A stretch of 64,000 bases of DNA from Gallionella sp. (lineage in GTDB: Bacteria > Pseudomonadota > Gammaproteobacteria > Burkholderiales > Gallionellaceae). Position 1 is the first letter of the stretch. Every line of letters starts with the position of its first letter. Below, piece by piece: positions 1 to 13,785 of the stretch. The notes beneath the pieces are model-generated. The model made no database searches. It was not told where the DNA came from and worked only from the letters and a program-made list of their open reading frames with translations. The position numbers and the translations under genes were made by a program. The stretch is taken from NCBI GenBank assembly GCA_028687335.1, contig JAQUAI010000014.1, forward strand, positions 1-64,000, read 5' to 3'.

Positions 1-1178
1 GTATTTCGTTCTTTACCTTTACTCAGATCGCTTTTCTGGTCGATACCTATCGCGGTGAGGTGAAGGAATATAACTTCATTCACTATGTCCTCTTCGTGAC
101 TTATTTCCCCCATTTGATCGCCGGGCCGGTCTTGCATCACAAGGAAATGATGCCGCAGTTCGCCAAGGCATCGACTTTTCATTTTCATAGTGCGACGTTT
201 GCATTGGGGGTAACCATCTTCGTACTGGGATTGGCCAAAAAAGTATTGCTTGCCGATTCTTTTGCGGAGTTTCCCGCGCCGATATTCTCGGCCGTTGAGG
301 CGGGCGGACAACCAATGCTATTTGAGGCGTGGATCGGCGCGCTGAGTTATACGCTGCAACTATATTTTGATTTTTCCGGCTACTCCGATATGGCTATCGG
401 ACTGTCGCTGATGTTTAACGTGCGCTTGCCGCTCAATTTTAATTCGCCGTACAAAGCGACGAATATCATCGACTTCTGGCGGCGCTGGCATATGACGCTG
501 TCGCGTTTTCTGCGCGACTACCTCTACATTCCTCTAGGTGGTAATCGCAAGGGTAAGTCGCGCCGATATTTCAACTTGTTTGCCACCATGCTGCTCGGCG
601 GCTTGTGGCACGGTGCCGGCTGGACATTCGTTGTATGGGGTGCATTACACGGCCTCTATTTGATGGTGAATCATGCTTGGCGCAGTCTCAAGCAAACATT
701 AGGCATAGGGTCAGGCGGCATGGCGGCGAAAGCCTTTTCCATCGCGCTGACTTTTATGGCCGTCGTGGTGGCATGGGTGTTCTTCCGTGCCGAGAGCTTT
801 ACTTCGGCGCTGTCGATGTTGTCCGGCATGGCTGGGCAGCACGGCTTATCGCTGTCCGAATCCGCGTGGCGTCATCTGAGTGAAAGCCATCCACAGTGGT
901 TGGAAGGGGTTGCGATGAACGGACTGACACCGCTCTCAAAAGTAAATTCGGATCGTGCTTTGATACTTATCATCATCGGCTTGGTGATCGTGTGGGCAAT
1001 GCCCAACGTGCAACAAATGATGAAGCGTTTCCAGCCAGCACTGGACGGTGATGAGCTGGTTGAAACGCGATTTCGCTGGCGTTTTAATGCTGCATTTGCT
1101 TGGCTGGCGGGATTGGTTTTTGTGTTGTCGTTGTCTTTCCTGTCGCGGGTGCGCGACTTTCTCTACTTCCAGTTCTGA
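1..1178 (+). CDS. MBOAT-family O-acyltransferase (AlgI-like), 5' partial
   Basis: Integral-membrane O-acyltransferase of the AlgI/DltB (MBOAT) type, which moves acyl groups across the inner membrane for addition to an extracytoplasmic polysaccharide. The frame is open to the left edge and already reads the family motif ISFFTFTQIAFLVDTYRGE from base 3, so the N-terminus lies outside the window; the GTG at 60 is not the true start. Visible are the FWRRWHMTLSRFLRDYLYIPLGGNR block and the GGLWHGAGWTFVVWGALHG block, which carries the expected catalytic His, plus many hydrophobic segments and a C-terminal membrane helix. The next gene starts 2 bases after the stop and encodes an SGNH-like protein, the usual partner. 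The acylated polymer cannot be told from this sequence; alginate itself is only one possibility. Confidence 0.93.
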   Translation, partial: ISFFTFTQIAFLVDTYRGEVKEYNFIHYVLFVTYFPHLIAGPVLHHKEMMPQFAKASTFHFHSATFALGVTIFVLGLAKKVLLADSFAEFPAPIFSAVEAGGQPMLFEAWIGALSYTLQLYFDFSGYSDMAIGLSLMFNVRLPLNFNSPYKATNIIDFWRRWHMTLSRFLRDYLYIPLGGNRKGKSRRYFNLFATMLLGGLWHGAGWTFVVWGALHGLYLMVNHAWRSLKQTLGIGSGGMAAKAFSIALTFMAVVVAWVFFRAESFTSALSMLSGMAGQHGLSLSESAWRHLSESHPQWLEGVAMNGLTPLSKVNSDRALILIIIGLVIVWAMPNVQQMMKRFQPALDGDELVETRFRWRFNAAFAWLAGLVFVLSLSFLSRVRDFLYFQF

Positions 1179-1180
1179 TC

Positions 1181-4518
<3,338 letters not shown>

Positions 4519-4522
<4 letters not shown>

Positions 4523-5904
4523 CGACGCAATAATTTCTTGATCGGTTCGAGTAGGCGATATGAGGTGGGCTGTTCATCTGCCACTGCCGACTGCGGCTCC
4601 AATTTTTTCAGTATGTCGTAAAAGCTGCGGATGTTTTCCACCAGAATCACCGCCTCTCCGCCACGCGCATAGCCGTATTTCAGCGTTTCGTAGTATTCGG
4701 GGCGGTTGAGCAAAGGCATCCAGCGTTTTACATCATTCCAGCTATCGGGATCGCCGCCGTTGCGTTTGGTTAGCACGCGCGCATCTTCCAGATGGCCGTA
4801 GCCTTGATTGTAGGCAGCCAGCGCCATCCAAGTTTTGTCCGGCTCGGCAATGCGTTGTGGCAATTGATCTTTGATCAGTTGCAAATATTTCGCGCCAGCA
4901 CGGATGCTCTCGCCCGCATCGAGTCGGTTGCGCACATTCATGCGATCGGCGGTTGCTTCGGTCAGCATCATCATGCCGCGCACATTGGTGAACGAAGTTG
5001 CCAGCGGATCCCATTGCGACTCCTGATACGCGATGGCTGCGATTAGTCGCCAATCCATACCGGTGAACAAGGCAGCCTCATCAAACAAATGGCGATACTT
5101 GGGAAATACGGTATGAAAGCGCTCGATGAAAGCAGCCGAATCGTTTACGCCCAGACGGTCGCTGTGCCCGTAAAAGCGGTCAAGTAAATCGTTTAGCGTG
5201 CCATTTTTTTCGATGCGGGCAAAAAATTCCTCGCTGCGTTGCAGCAGTTTCGGATCAACATCATTGGGAAAGCCCCAAGCTAAATTTGACGGTGAGGCCA
5301 GCTCGGTTGCTGCATACAGATTCGAGTGATAGTTACGCGCCTCGGCCAACTGCAACTCGTTCGCCGCCGCGCAATCGTAAAGTCCGTTGGAGACCTCCTC
5401 CAGCATCTTGGCAGAGGTGATGCCATGCAACGTTTTCCAATGCAGCGTGGGCAATTCTTTTTGCGCTTCGCGCAATGCGGCATCTTGCGCTGAACCGGAA
5501 ATCACAGCGAGCGATACGCCCACCAAATCTTTTTTATTTTTGACACGGTTGCCATCACGGTTGCATACCGCATACTCGCGCACGGTTTGGTAACTCGGAC
5601 CGTAATGCAAACCGCCCGGCTTGATGACACTTCGTGAAGAGGATGCCGAAAAATGCCCGCGATGTTTTTTTAGCAGACTGCCGATCTTATCCCGCTGAGC
5701 GGGAATCAGTACCAGCTCACTATGCAACTCTTCCGCAAATAATTTGAGTAATTCTCGATTGAACTCGGCTTCTGCACTGGAATCGGTTGCTGGGACGATC
5801 ACAACCAGCTTTCCTTCGTTCCAAGCGGGCAATTTTGCAGTGCAGGCCGTCAGCAGGGTAGCGATGGCGATGCTGGCAAGCAAAGAGATTTTTGCGTTAG
5901 GCAT
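4519..5904 (-). CDS. mltF: Membrane-bound lytic murein transglycosylase F-like lipoprotein
   Basis: Cleaves the MurNAc-GlcNAc bond of peptidoglycan to give 1,6-anhydro products at the outer membrane. The protein begins with a lipoprotein signal ending in the lipobox LLTAC. An N-terminal periplasmic-binding-type domain (about 30-260) is followed by a C-terminal SLT domain with the catalytic Glu in AIAYQESQWDP and the later AAYNQGYGHLEDAR motif. This two-domain order is diagnostic of MltF. The ATG at 5904 gives the compact lipoprotein signal; a GTG at 5919 is possible, and neither has a strong ribosome site. Length 461, close to the family norm. The promoter must lie near or within the tRNA-Ser upstream region. 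Confidence 0.9.
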
Positions 5905-5954
5905 GCCAACATTCTGCACGAAATCGCCGCTTGCTGGTAGAATTCGCCGCCTTC

Positions 5955-6045
<91 letters not shown>

Positions 6046-6082
6046 AATGCAAAACCGCCCCTAGTGGGCGGTTTTACATTTG
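6046..6082 (+). terminator. Rho-independent terminator of tRNA-Ser
   Basis: Strong hairpin directly after the tRNA: AAAACCGCCC (6051-6060), a short loop, then GGGCGGTTTT (6066-6075). The stem can be extended outward by AAATG/CATTT. The T-rich descending arm fits intrinsic termination, possibly in both directions. Confidence 0.85.
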
Positions 6083-6111
6083 GTGTAGTGGAAGTGTGGA
6101 CAAGACCTCTT

Positions 6112-6229
6112 GGGTTCGACCAGCGAGCATCGCTCGCGCAGGACGCCGTCAGGCGGTCCCGAACGCAGTGAGGGATGAGGCTTTAGCGGAGGCAACGCGA
6201 AAGCCGAACAATCCCTCCCTCTCCGCCAA
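6112..6229 (+). repeat. Second copy of the tRNA-Ser 3' end, interrupted in the T loop
   Basis: The T-arm start GGGTTCGA is found again at 6112-6119, and the remaining 3' end of tRNA-Ser, a 20-base exact match including CCA and two following A residues, is at 6210-6229 (original at 6027-6046). Between them lie 90 foreign bases (6120-6209) with a small hairpin (GCGAGCATCGCTCGC). So this is a partial tRNA 3' copy split at the T loop. Such copies mark integration or recombination at tRNA genes; here the accessory island begins right after it. Confidence 0.75.
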
Positions 6230-6395
6230 TTCGCTACTGGAATAGTTAATGTTCATGTGGCTCGCAAAGACTCGCTCACGCGGGCCTTTGTTGTTTCTTT
6301 ATCTTCGTCAATGACACTCCGTTAATAACTTGCATGGTTAATCATTTGTGCGGATTAAGAAACAAGGACTACTTATTTTCTGAGCACGCGCCTTT
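6230..6395. other. Short intergenic stretch at the edge of the Wadjet operon
   Basis: Between the split tRNA copy and the jetD stop codon. I see no gene, no clear terminator and no good promoter. Together with 6046-6229 it forms the 350-base gap between tRNA-Ser and jetD. Confidence 0.5.
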
Positions 6396-7607
6396 TCACT
6401 GGGAAGGGGCTGGCACTTTTGATTTCCCTGCCTTTTCGAGGATGCATTGAAGGGCGTGGCTCAGCCAACTGTACATTACATGCTCTTGCTCTAGGCGTAG
6501 GTTAGGTCTGATGCGGTTGTCGCGCAGATCATCGTACAAAGCGCGTTCAGCCTTGGTCAGTCTGGGTAGGTCGGCCACCGAAGGCTTTGCCTCGACGCCC
6601 CAGACGACGGAGTGCGCATCAAGGGTTTCGCGATCCATCAGGAACGATTCGACGTGGCCGAACTGACAACGCAATTGATCCAGTATGGCAAATCCGTGGG
6701 TGTCGATGTCGCCCCAATAGTAAATGGCACAATCGTTCAGCCACCGGCTGCGTGCTAATGCATCCCAGCCAAAACCTTTGCCAAAAATCACAATGGCCTG
6801 CTTGACGTTTGGAAAGGCCAGAAAGTTGATTTCGTTTTCGGTGATGAACACGCGCCGGATAGGTAGGCTCAAGCAACTGAAGCTATCAGCATCCAGCGAG
6901 ATGTCGGGATAAGACAAACCATCTATCAGTTGAATTCCTTGGTCAAGAGAATGGAATCGTATGTGTATCGGCTTGTCTAAAAAACCGTAACGAGCTTCAA
7001 ACTGGCCGATACCTGTTTTCGTGGCATCAATAGCATCATCGGGCAAAGCAAGATCAAACAACTCCGTTAACACGCCACGATGGGATTCGATGAATTTGGT
7101 GTGTACTCCGGGCAAGTCCACCTGACGCAAGTAGATGCTCGGGTGCGGATGTTTCATAAGCCACTCTACCACCGCCAATAGTCTAGGCCATTCGTCCACC
7201 AGTTCCAGGGCTTGCAAGGGGCGCTTTTCCAGCCAAATAAGCAAGGCGGGATTAGCCTGCTGGGTTGCGGAAACCAGTGTTATGAAGCGCTCCCTTTCGC
7301 GGCGCTTGCCGAGCCAGTTCAACGCATCTTCGAGGGAGTCGACCCAAGCGCCAGCGGGTAAACGTTGCGCTCCCTGAACCCGGTGGCGAACCTCCTGCCA
7401 CTCCAAACGCACATGGCTGGTGGCGGACAGTTCGGCTGCCCAAGAGCGCACCGACTCGAAGCGGTCCGTGATGTCGGCCGAGCCCGGTGTCTTGAGGGAC
7501 AGGCGTAAGGGAAAGCGAATATTGCCGCTCACTATGTCCCTCAATAACTCTCCACGCTCCCAGAGTCGGACCAACTGCGCTTTCAAGTCTTTCGGTGTCG
7601 TCCACAT
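6396..7607 (-). CDS. jetD: Wadjet subunit JetD, Toprim-type nuclease
   Basis: The nuclease subunit of Wadjet, which cuts circular plasmid DNA after the SMC part has extruded it. The 403-residue protein has an N-terminal DUF3322-type region (about 1-190) and a C-terminal DUF2220/Toprim region: catalytic Glu257 in FITENEINFLAF, then the DxD pair Asp300/Asp302 in YYWGDIDTHGF, and an acidic FLMDRE block around 322-328. The expected active-site residues are therefore intact. ATG at 7607 overlaps the jetC stop by one base (TGATG); an in-frame GTG one codon earlier is equally possible. It is the last gene of the minus-strand operon jetABCD. Confidence 0.93.
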   Translation of the reverse strand: MWTTPKDLKAQLVRLWERGELLRDIVSGNIRFPLRLSLKTPGSADITDRFESVRSWAAELSATSHVRLEWQEVRHRVQGAQRLPAGAWVDSLEDALNWLGKRRERERFITLVSATQQANPALLIWLEKRPLQALELVDEWPRLLAVVEWLMKHPHPSIYLRQVDLPGVHTKFIESHRGVLTELFDLALPDDAIDATKTGIGQFEARYGFLDKPIHIRFHSLDQGIQLIDGLSYPDISLDADSFSCLSLPIRRVFITENEINFLAFPNVKQAIVIFGKGFGWDALARSRWLNDCAIYYWGDIDTHGFAILDQLRCQFGHVESFLMDRETLDAHSVVWGVEAKPSVADLPRLTKAERALYDDLRDNRIRPNLRLEQEHVMYSWLSHALQCILEKAGKSKVPAPSQ

Positions 7608-10600
7608 CACGGTGTTGTCCCCTGCGCCGCCTGAGGTGCCGTGGTTGCCTTTTGTTCCCGGTATTCCTTGATGGACAAATTACGCAGTTTGGATTCACGT
7701 CCGCCATCGTTGTGTACAAAACCCACGCTGGACACAAAAGGCTCAATGATGTGGATCTTCTGCAGCGGTGTCACGATCAGTAGCTGCAGGTTGAGTTGTC
7801 GGAATAGCTTCAGCCCGTACTGCGCAGACTCATCCGAGCCACGGCCAAAAGCCTCGTCGATTACTACGAAGCGGAAGGATCGCGAGCGCACCGTTCTCCA
7901 TTCCAGTCCGAACTGGTAAGCCAGACTGGCGGCCAGGATGGTGTAGGCCAGCTTTTCCTTCTGCCCGCCGGACTTTCCGCCGGAGTCGGAGTAATGCTCA
8001 TGCTCGCTGTTATCCTCGCGCCAACGTTCGCTGGCGGCGAACAGGAACCAGTTGCGCATATCCGTAACTTTCCCCGTCCAGCGGCGATCCTGCTCGGACA
8101 AACCCTCGCGCCCACGGAAACGGTCGATGATGGTCTTGACCTGCAGGAACTTGACTTCGGAATACTGAGCGTCATCTGAGCCCGTGACCGCCCCCTCAGT
8201 GCAAGCACGCAACTCCTGCTGAAAGTCGCGAATCTCGGCATCTGGACTGGGCTGCGACTCCAGCACAATGTAGCGTCCGGGGTTGTAATCGATTTCGCCC
8301 AACGATTTGTTGATGTGGGCGATGCGTTCCTTGATGGTTTCGCGTTCTCGGGCCAACTGGGCGTTGAAGTTGGCGATTTCGTTGATGGTGTTGACGTTGA
8401 GTAGTTCCTTGAATCGGGTGACGAAGCGCGGCAGGTCGTCCCGGTTCAATTGCGTCAGCAGGTTCTCGTACTCGAAGGCCGCTTCGAGACTGGCATCTAT
8501 TTCTGCCGTTTCGAGCTTGAACGCTTCTTTGAAGGAGGTCATCGCCTTGATGGTTTTCTCGGCTAAGCGTTTGAGTTTCTGATCTTCCGCATCGATCCGT
8601 GCCTGCAACCAAGTGCGTACATCCTGCTCGCGGTTGTCGCAGGACTCCACGGTCAATTGATGCTCGCCCAAGGCTTCGGCGCGCATTGTCTCCAACATAG
8701 ATGACAGCACCTTATCAACGACAACATCCTGAAGCAGTGACTCGGTTTGCTGGCGCAACTCCTGCGCATCCGATCGACGCTGTTCAAGCTTAGCCCGTAT
8801 CTCGCGCGCCCCTTGCAAATCAGTCTCAGTGTCCTTCAGCTCTTTTTGTAGTTCACGTAGCCGCCCATTTAATTGCTTGAGTACATCGGAGGCCGACTCC
8901 AACCGGCTGCGTTCGTCGATCAGCGCAGCAATTTCCGTGGCTATGCTGGCCCAATCCAACTCCTCGAAAGTGGTGAATTCTTCCAGCCGGGTCAACGCAT
9001 CAAGCCGACTGGCCAGACACTTGCGCTCCTTCTCAATGGTGCCGATCTGGCTGCCAATCTCGCCCAGATGGGTTTCGAGTTGGCTGCGCTTGGCTTCCAG
9101 CGCAGCAATTTTGGCGTTGTTGCTCCAGCCCAGAACATAGCGACTGCGGTCATCGATGCGATGCCTGTCATCCTTCTCGTGACGACCACTCGGATCCTTG
9201 ATCTGGCCCGCGCGCGTTATGGCGCGGGTCTCGCGACGGAATTGCTCTTGCGTGGCGCAGCAGGCTACGTCGAAACGGTGTGCAAGTTCGCGCTCCAGCC
9301 AGTCATAGTGTGGAGAGTCCGGCTTAATGGACAGCTTGCGAACCAAGGAATCGCGGTGCAGGTCGGGCAGTTCGCCTGTCTTGCGCGGACGTACATGGAA
9401 GTACACCAAGCGACCACGCAAATGGCTGCCGTCCACCCATTCCGCAACGACCTTGTAATGTGCATCGGGGACCAGTAGCGCCAAGCCGAAGCCACGCAAT
9501 AAACGTTCGGCGGCACCTTCCCAGTCGCGCTCGTCGTCGCGCACCTGAATCAACTCACCCGCGAAAGGCATATCGTCCACGCTTAGCCCCAATGCGGCGC
9601 ACATCGCTGCACGGATCTGAATCTGCTGATCGTCAATGTTGCTGCGGCGGCGTTTGAGGCTGTCGATTTCGGTGCTGAGTTGATCATGCTCCAGCTTGCC
9701 CTGGCGCAGCGACACACCGTGTTCAGTTAGTGTATTTTGCAGATATTCGTCGCGCCCCAGCACATCCTCGCGCCAAGTTTTGAATTGTCCGCGCTGGGTG
9801 GTGAAGGTCGCAACATCCGTCGCTCCCGGTTCGCCCAGTACTGCTGCCAACTCGCCGTAGCGTTCAGCCTTGGCCTTGCGCTTATCCCGCAACTGTTCCT
9901 TGGTGCGAATATCGGCGGCGAGCCTTTCCAGACGATCACCGCCGTTGTCGTTGATGGCCTGCCTGAGTTCGTCGATTTGGCGACCTTGCTCCTCGTGGAC
10001 GCCGTCAAGCCGCTGCACAAGCCCATCCGCTCGTCCCAATTCTTGATCCAAGAGTCCCAGCCGCTTGTCCAACAAGCCCAACTTTAAGCCGGCAAAGTGG
10101 GCCCGCAGACTCTCACGGCAGCGTCGCAAGCCATCGACCTGAGCAACAAGGACATCATGCCTGTTGCAATCGGCCACCAAGGGCGTGAGCAACTCGACTT
10201 GTTGCTGCACTTTGAGTACTGCTTGATGCGCACGGTTGAGATCGTCGAAGTGGCCAATCAACGCCTGGATGCGCGGCACCACATCGAAGGGCTCCAGCAT
10301 ATGGCTGCGCACGAAATCAGTGAGATTGCCGACTGACTTCATTGACACCGTCTGGTGGAACAACTCCAGCGCCTGATCGTTCTCGATACCAAAGCGGCGG
10401 CGAAACCAGGCCGCATAGGGCGGAAAGCTGTCGTGAAGTTCAGCACCCAGCGCACGCAGTTTCTTACGCAGTTGGGCAATGTCTGAGCCGAAATTGGCAA
10501 AATCAGATGCAATCGACAGCGCGCGTTCCGCGCCCAGAAAGAAGCGCGCTGGCTGCCCTTGGGCATCCTTCATCCAAAACACCTGTGCCAGACTCACAGT

Positions 10601-10999
10601 CTGGTCGTAGCCAGCGTTATGAAATACACCCAGAATGACCGAATAGCTGTTGTGATCGCGCAGAGATACCGGTTTGGCCGCGCCCGTAATCTCGTTGCGT
10701 TCAGACTTGTAATTACCGAGCACATAGGAGCGTAGTGTCCGCTCCTTGCTGTCCGCACCGGCTGCCTTGTTGTAGGCGATGCGGTGCGCGGGTACCAGCA
10801 AGGTGGTGATGGCATCCACCAAGGTGGATTTGCCTGAGCCGATGTCGCCCGTCAACAAACCGTTCAGGCCATCGAGTTGCAGTGTCCACACCCGTTTGTC
10901 AAAGGTACCCCAGTTGAATACTTCCAGTCGCTGCAAGCGAAATCCAGACAGCGTGTCGTCGGCTACAAAGTCCAAGCCAAGTGATTGCGGATCATTCAT
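7607..10999 (-). CDS. jetC: Wadjet subunit JetC, SMC-like ATPase
   Basis: The SMC motor of Wadjet, related to MukB. The 1130-residue protein carries Walker [10 protein letters not shown] near residues 51-59, long charged coiled-coil arms through the middle with a central hinge-like region, then an ABC signature [11 protein letters not shown] and Walker [15 protein letters not shown] near the C-terminus, followed by a D-loop/His-switch-like stretch ending LLIVTP. All ATPase motifs look functional. The start at 10999 was chosen because AAGGAG lies 10 bases upstream; a start 10 codons earlier would overlap jetB. The gene begins 4 bases after the jetB stop and overlaps jetD by one base, so translation is probably coupled. 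Confidence 0.95.
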   Translation of the reverse strand: MNDPQSLGLDFVADDTLSGFRLQRLEVFNWGTFDKRVWTLQLDGLNGLLTGDIGSGKSTLVDAITTLLVPAHRIAYNKAAGADSKERTLRSYVLGNYKSERNEITGAAKPVSLRDHNSYSVILGVFHNAGYDQTVSLAQVFWMKDAQGQPARFFLGAERALSIASDFANFGSDIAQLRKKLRALGAELHDSFPPYAAWFRRRFGIENDQALELFHQTVSMKSVGNLTDFVRSHMLEPFDVVPRIQALIGHFDDLNRAHQAVLKVQQQVELLTPLVADCNRHDVLVAQVDGLRRCRESLRAHFAGLKLGLLDKRLGLLDQELGRADGLVQRLDGVHEEQGRQIDELRQAINDNGGDRLERLAADIRTKEQLRDKRKAKAERYGELAAVLGEPGATDVATFTTQRGQFKTWREDVLGRDEYLQNTLTEHGVSLRQGKLEHDQLSTEIDSLKRRRSNIDDQQIQIRAAMCAALGLSVDDMPFAGELIQVRDDERDWEGAAERLLRGFGLALLVPDAHYKVVAEWVDGSHLRGRLVYFHVRPRKTGELPDLHRDSLVRKLSIKPDSPHYDWLERELAHRFDVACCATQEQFRRETRAITRAGQIKDPSGRHEKDDRHRIDDRSRYVLGWSNNAKIAALEAKRSQLETHLGEIGSQIGTIEKERKCLASRLDALTRLEEFTTFEELDWASIATEIAALIDERSRLESASDVLKQLNGRLRELQKELKDTETDLQGAREIRAKLEQRRSDAQELRQQTESLLQDVVVDKVLSSMLETMRAEALGEHQLTVESCDNREQDVRTWLQARIDAEDQKLKRLAEKTIKAMTSFKEAFKLETAEIDASLEAAFEYENLLTQLNRDDLPRFVTRFKELLNVNTINEIANFNAQLARERETIKERIAHINKSLGEIDYNPGRYIVLESQPSPDAEIRDFQQELRACTEGAVTGSDDAQYSEVKFLQVKTIIDRFRGREGLSEQDRRWTGKVTDMRNWFLFAASERWREDNSEHEHYSDSGGKSGGQKEKLAYTILAASLAYQFGLEWRTVRSRSFRFVVIDEAFGRGSDESAQYGLKLFRQLNLQLLIVTPLQKIHIIEPFVSSVGFVHNDGGRESKLRNLSIKEYREQKATTAPQAAQGTTP

Positions 11000-11003
11000 G
11001 GAC

Positions 11004-11663
11004 TTAGCTCTCCTTGGCGGGTGTGACACCGGACAACTGCGACTGATAGATCGCTAGCCGCGCATCGAGCTCGGCCAGCCATTGCGCATCCACAAAGGCT
11101 TTCAGGATGCGCCGCACTTCGTAGCTGCTAGGGCCCGCCGCCGCGCCGGTAGCAGGCTTGAGCTTGTGCAGGAATCCTAGCTCGACCACCTTGTTGATCG
11201 TGGTCTCGATCTGGTCGATCAGTTTGGCCTCGTTGGGGCCATTGGGCAGGAAGAGTCGCACCAGTTCCACGATGTCATCCCGACTGAGCACCAGCCGCGT
11301 ATCGCCGCCGCCAGCATCGAATTCGGCCAACTTTCTGCGCAACAGCGCTAGCAGCAGACTGACCGGGTAAGACAAGGGGCGGCGCGCTACCAGTCTAGGC
11401 AAGCGCGGAGCCGCGTCGCCTTCCTCCGGTTCGGGGCGGCTCTTCAGGAAAGCATAGCCTTCTGCCTCATCCAGCACCAGTTCGAGGTTGAGTACAGCCA
11501 CGTAATCGCGCACCCGGGTCTGCAGATTCAGCAGTGCAGCCCACAAGCGCTCGTCGCCATCACGGTAGAGCACACTCTTGAGCAAACTGATCAGCAACAC
11601 CGATAAATCTGCGGCTGGGGCCGATGTCGGTGTCGGTGGTGTGTTCGAGTATTCTTCTTCCAT
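11004..11663 (-). CDS. jetB: Wadjet subunit JetB, MukE-like kleisin partner (DUF4194)
   Basis: 219-residue protein placed between jetA and jetC, as in type I Wadjet operons, where the DUF4194 subunit is the KITE/MukE-like partner of the SMC complex. The sequence is mostly helical with a winged-helix-like central part ([18 protein letters not shown] then [15 protein letters not shown]) and a C-terminal region with FLHKL. The N-terminus is Pro/Thr-rich. An AAGGG precedes the ATG at 11663. Identification depends partly on operon position and size, as the family has few invariant residues. Confidence 0.88.
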   Translation of the reverse strand: MEEEYSNTPPTPTSAPAADLSVLLISLLKSVLYRDGDERLWAALLNLQTRVRDYVAVLNLELVLDEAEGYAFLKSRPEPEEGDAAPRLPRLVARRPLSYPVSLLLALLRRKLAEFDAGGGDTRLVLSRDDIVELVRLFLPNGPNEAKLIDQIETTINKVVELGFLHKLKPATGAAAGPSSYEVRRILKAFVDAQWLAELDARLAIYQSQLSGVTPAKES

Positions 11664-11688
11664 CCCTTGCCTCAGTTCTTATTTTTGT

Positions 11689-13146
11689 TCAACGCATGAA
11701 GATTACCCGAGGAAGCCGCGCGCTTCGGGTTAGATCCGAACCATCGGCTGCGACGGCTTGCCAGCGAATGAGCTCGAGCGTTTCCTCATCCACCACCGTG
11801 CTGAAAGTCTCGCTTCCCAACTGCAGGTAAGCCACCAACTCGGCCAGTCCCTGTTGCAGCGGCTGGCTGGTTACCAGCTCACTTAAGGTAATTTGCGCCC
11901 TGTCTTGCAAGGCATGACGGATGTGTCGGGCGAGCCGCACCTTGTCTAACACTACCTGATCGAACAAGGCTGAGGGGTCAATCTCCTCATCACCTACCTG
12001 CAAGGCCAGATTGGCGATGACCGGCTTCATGGCTGGAGAGAACATCGGGCGCTCCATCGCCAGTTCGATATCGGCGGCGGACTCGGACATTTCCATCACG
12101 CTACTGGAGGGAGGGGAATCGCGTAATGCTACAGCCTTGCTCTCGATACCATGAAGGATGTCCATAATGCGGCGATTTTCCAACCATGCCTGATCATCGA
12201 GGAAGCGCCGCATTTGCTGCGATAGTTGCGCTACTGTACGCTGTGTATGTTCACCTGCCTCCATCCAGTCATAGTGCATGCGGCGCGTGCGTGCATCAGG
12301 GGGCAAATTAGCCACAGCCGGAAGCAGAAGCACCCGATCCAACAGTTCCGTCAGTTCCTCTTGCCGACGGCTGGAGAGCAGGAAATCCCAGAATGCCCGG
12401 AAGCTCTTGCCTTGGTCGGAATCGGCAATCGCATCGCGCTCGCCCATGATATCTTCAAGCAATGCGCCCTTGCTGCCTTCCCACAAGGCAATGCGCACGC
12501 GCACGCGCCGATCCAACTGACGAAAATTGTGCTCCACTTCGCGAAAGTCGGTTAGCAATTCGCGCGCGCCTTGCATGAATTGCTGAAAGCGGTCTTTCAC
12601 CGCCGTATCATCCAGCAGCGGCACATCGCCCGACAGCACCCGCGCGATCTCGGCATCGATTTCGTCACGTTTCTTGTGCAGTTCTGCAATGCGTTTGGCC
12701 GGGTCTGCCTCACTACCTTCGCTCATCTGTTTGAGCAGGTCAAACAGTGTGAGCAAGCGGGATTCGGTGCCGACGAACTGCCGCTCGGACAGTTGTGCTA
12801 GCCAGGCGATGGCCTTTTCGGTGGAGGGCGTCAGATCAAACTGTGCCTCATCCGTACCTGGCCTATAGAATTTACGCAGCCAGCCCTTGTCTGGCGCGGC
12901 CCAATCGTTCAGGTAATCGATCCCAGACTTGGGAAATGCATTTTCACCTTCCCGTCGCTGGCGCAAGGCATACAACTCATCCTCCAGTGCCTCGGCTAAG
13001 TCCGCCGCCGCCATTCCCCGCACATTGGGAGTAATGAATACGCGGTGCAGAAAGCTTACTACCAGCGGCGCGTGATCCGAACATAGCAAACGCCATGCGG
13101 GGTGATGGGTGCGTAGGGCATAGAGAGCGGTAAAGTCGAAGGTCAT
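11689..13146 (-). CDS. jetA: Wadjet subunit JetA, MukF-like kleisin (DUF3375)
   Basis: 485-residue DUF3375-type protein, the kleisin of Wadjet that bridges the JetC dimer. The start MTFDFTALYALRTHHPAWRLL is typical. An N-terminal winged-helix region is followed by a long helical and charged middle part (about 150-250) and a C-terminal winged-helix-like segment. First gene of the operon; 25 bases separate it from jetB. It is divergent from the PIN/HTH pair across a 174-base gap (13147-13320), which must hold both promoters; I could not pick a convincing -35/-10 pair there. Confidence 0.92.
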   Translation of the reverse strand: MTFDFTALYALRTHHPAWRLLCSDHAPLVVSFLHRVFITPNVRGMAAADLAEALEDELYALRQRREGENAFPKSGIDYLNDWAAPDKGWLRKFYRPGTDEAQFDLTPSTEKAIAWLAQLSERQFVGTESRLLTLFDLLKQMSEGSEADPAKRIAELHKKRDEIDAEIARVLSGDVPLLDDTAVKDRFQQFMQGARELLTDFREVEHNFRQLDRRVRVRIALWEGSKGALLEDIMGERDAIADSDQGKSFRAFWDFLLSSRRQEELTELLDRVLLLPAVANLPPDARTRRMHYDWMEAGEHTQRTVAQLSQQMRRFLDDQAWLENRRIMDILHGIESKAVALRDSPPSSSVMEMSESAADIELAMERPMFSPAMKPVIANLALQVGDEEIDPSALFDQVVLDKVRLARHIRHALQDRAQITLSELVTSQPLQQGLAELVAYLQLGSETFSTVVDEETLELIRWQAVAADGSDLTRSARLPRVIFMR

Positions 13147-13320
13147 CTGGTTCAGTTCCGTAGTCCGAATATCGTTGTTGAATTCCTTGTTTTAGAGTGC
13201 GTTTCGTTTATTGCGCTTATGCTGGACATGATCTAGTATTGTCGTGTGCATGCGGTTTTGCTGTTGCATAGGCTGGCGAGGAGATACTTCCGCATTATAT
13301 GGAAACTTAGGAGAAAGATG

Positions 13321-13785
13321 ATGAGCAACAAAGCGCAGGGAGGATTGCCTTTATTGCCAAGTGATGTTGATATTGAGCTGGCCAAAGAAAGTAGCCGTGC
13401 ACTTTCTATGATCTTGGCAACAAAGGAAGATGTTCAAAAAGTAACGATTCAAAGTGATGGAGAAAAGACTAAGGTCGAGCTGCCAATGTCGGCATTTCGA
13501 TTGTTCATCGATATTCTGGCGAATTTGTCGCAGGGCAATGCGGTACAGGTTGTTCCGGTTCACGCTGAGCTTACCACCCAGGAAGCCGCAGACCTCTTAA
13601 TGGTTTCGCGGCCTCATCTCATCAAGTTACTCGATGAACATAAGATTCCGTTCCGCAAGGTTGGCACACACCGGAGAATTAGGTATAGCGATTTATTAAA
13701 CTTCAAAAATAATGAAGAGAAATTGAGAGAGGCGGCACTTGATGAATTAGCTGCGCAGGCGCAGGAACTGGGAATGGGTTATTGA
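13321..13785 (+). CDS. Antitoxin with excisionase-type helix-turn-helix
   Basis: 154-residue protein. The C-terminal half contains an excisionase/MerR-like HTH: TTQEAADLLMVSRPHLIKLLDEHKIPFRKVGTHRRIRYSDLL (about residues 78-120), which in this setting binds the operon's own promoter. The N-terminal half has no domain I recognise. It is paired with a PIN protein whose ATG overlaps its stop by one base (TGATG), the usual antitoxin-first layout. Of two adjacent ATG codons (13318 and 13321) the second has the better distance to AGGAG at 13309-13313. Codon use is more AT-rich than in neighbouring core genes, suggesting transfer. Confidence 0.82.
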   Translation: MSNKAQGGLPLLPSDVDIELAKESSRALSMILATKEDVQKVTIQSDGEKTKVELPMSAFRLFIDILANLSQGNAVQVVPVHAELTTQEAADLLMVSRPHLIKLLDEHKIPFRKVGTHRRIRYSDLLNFKNNEEKLREAALDELAAQAQELGMGY

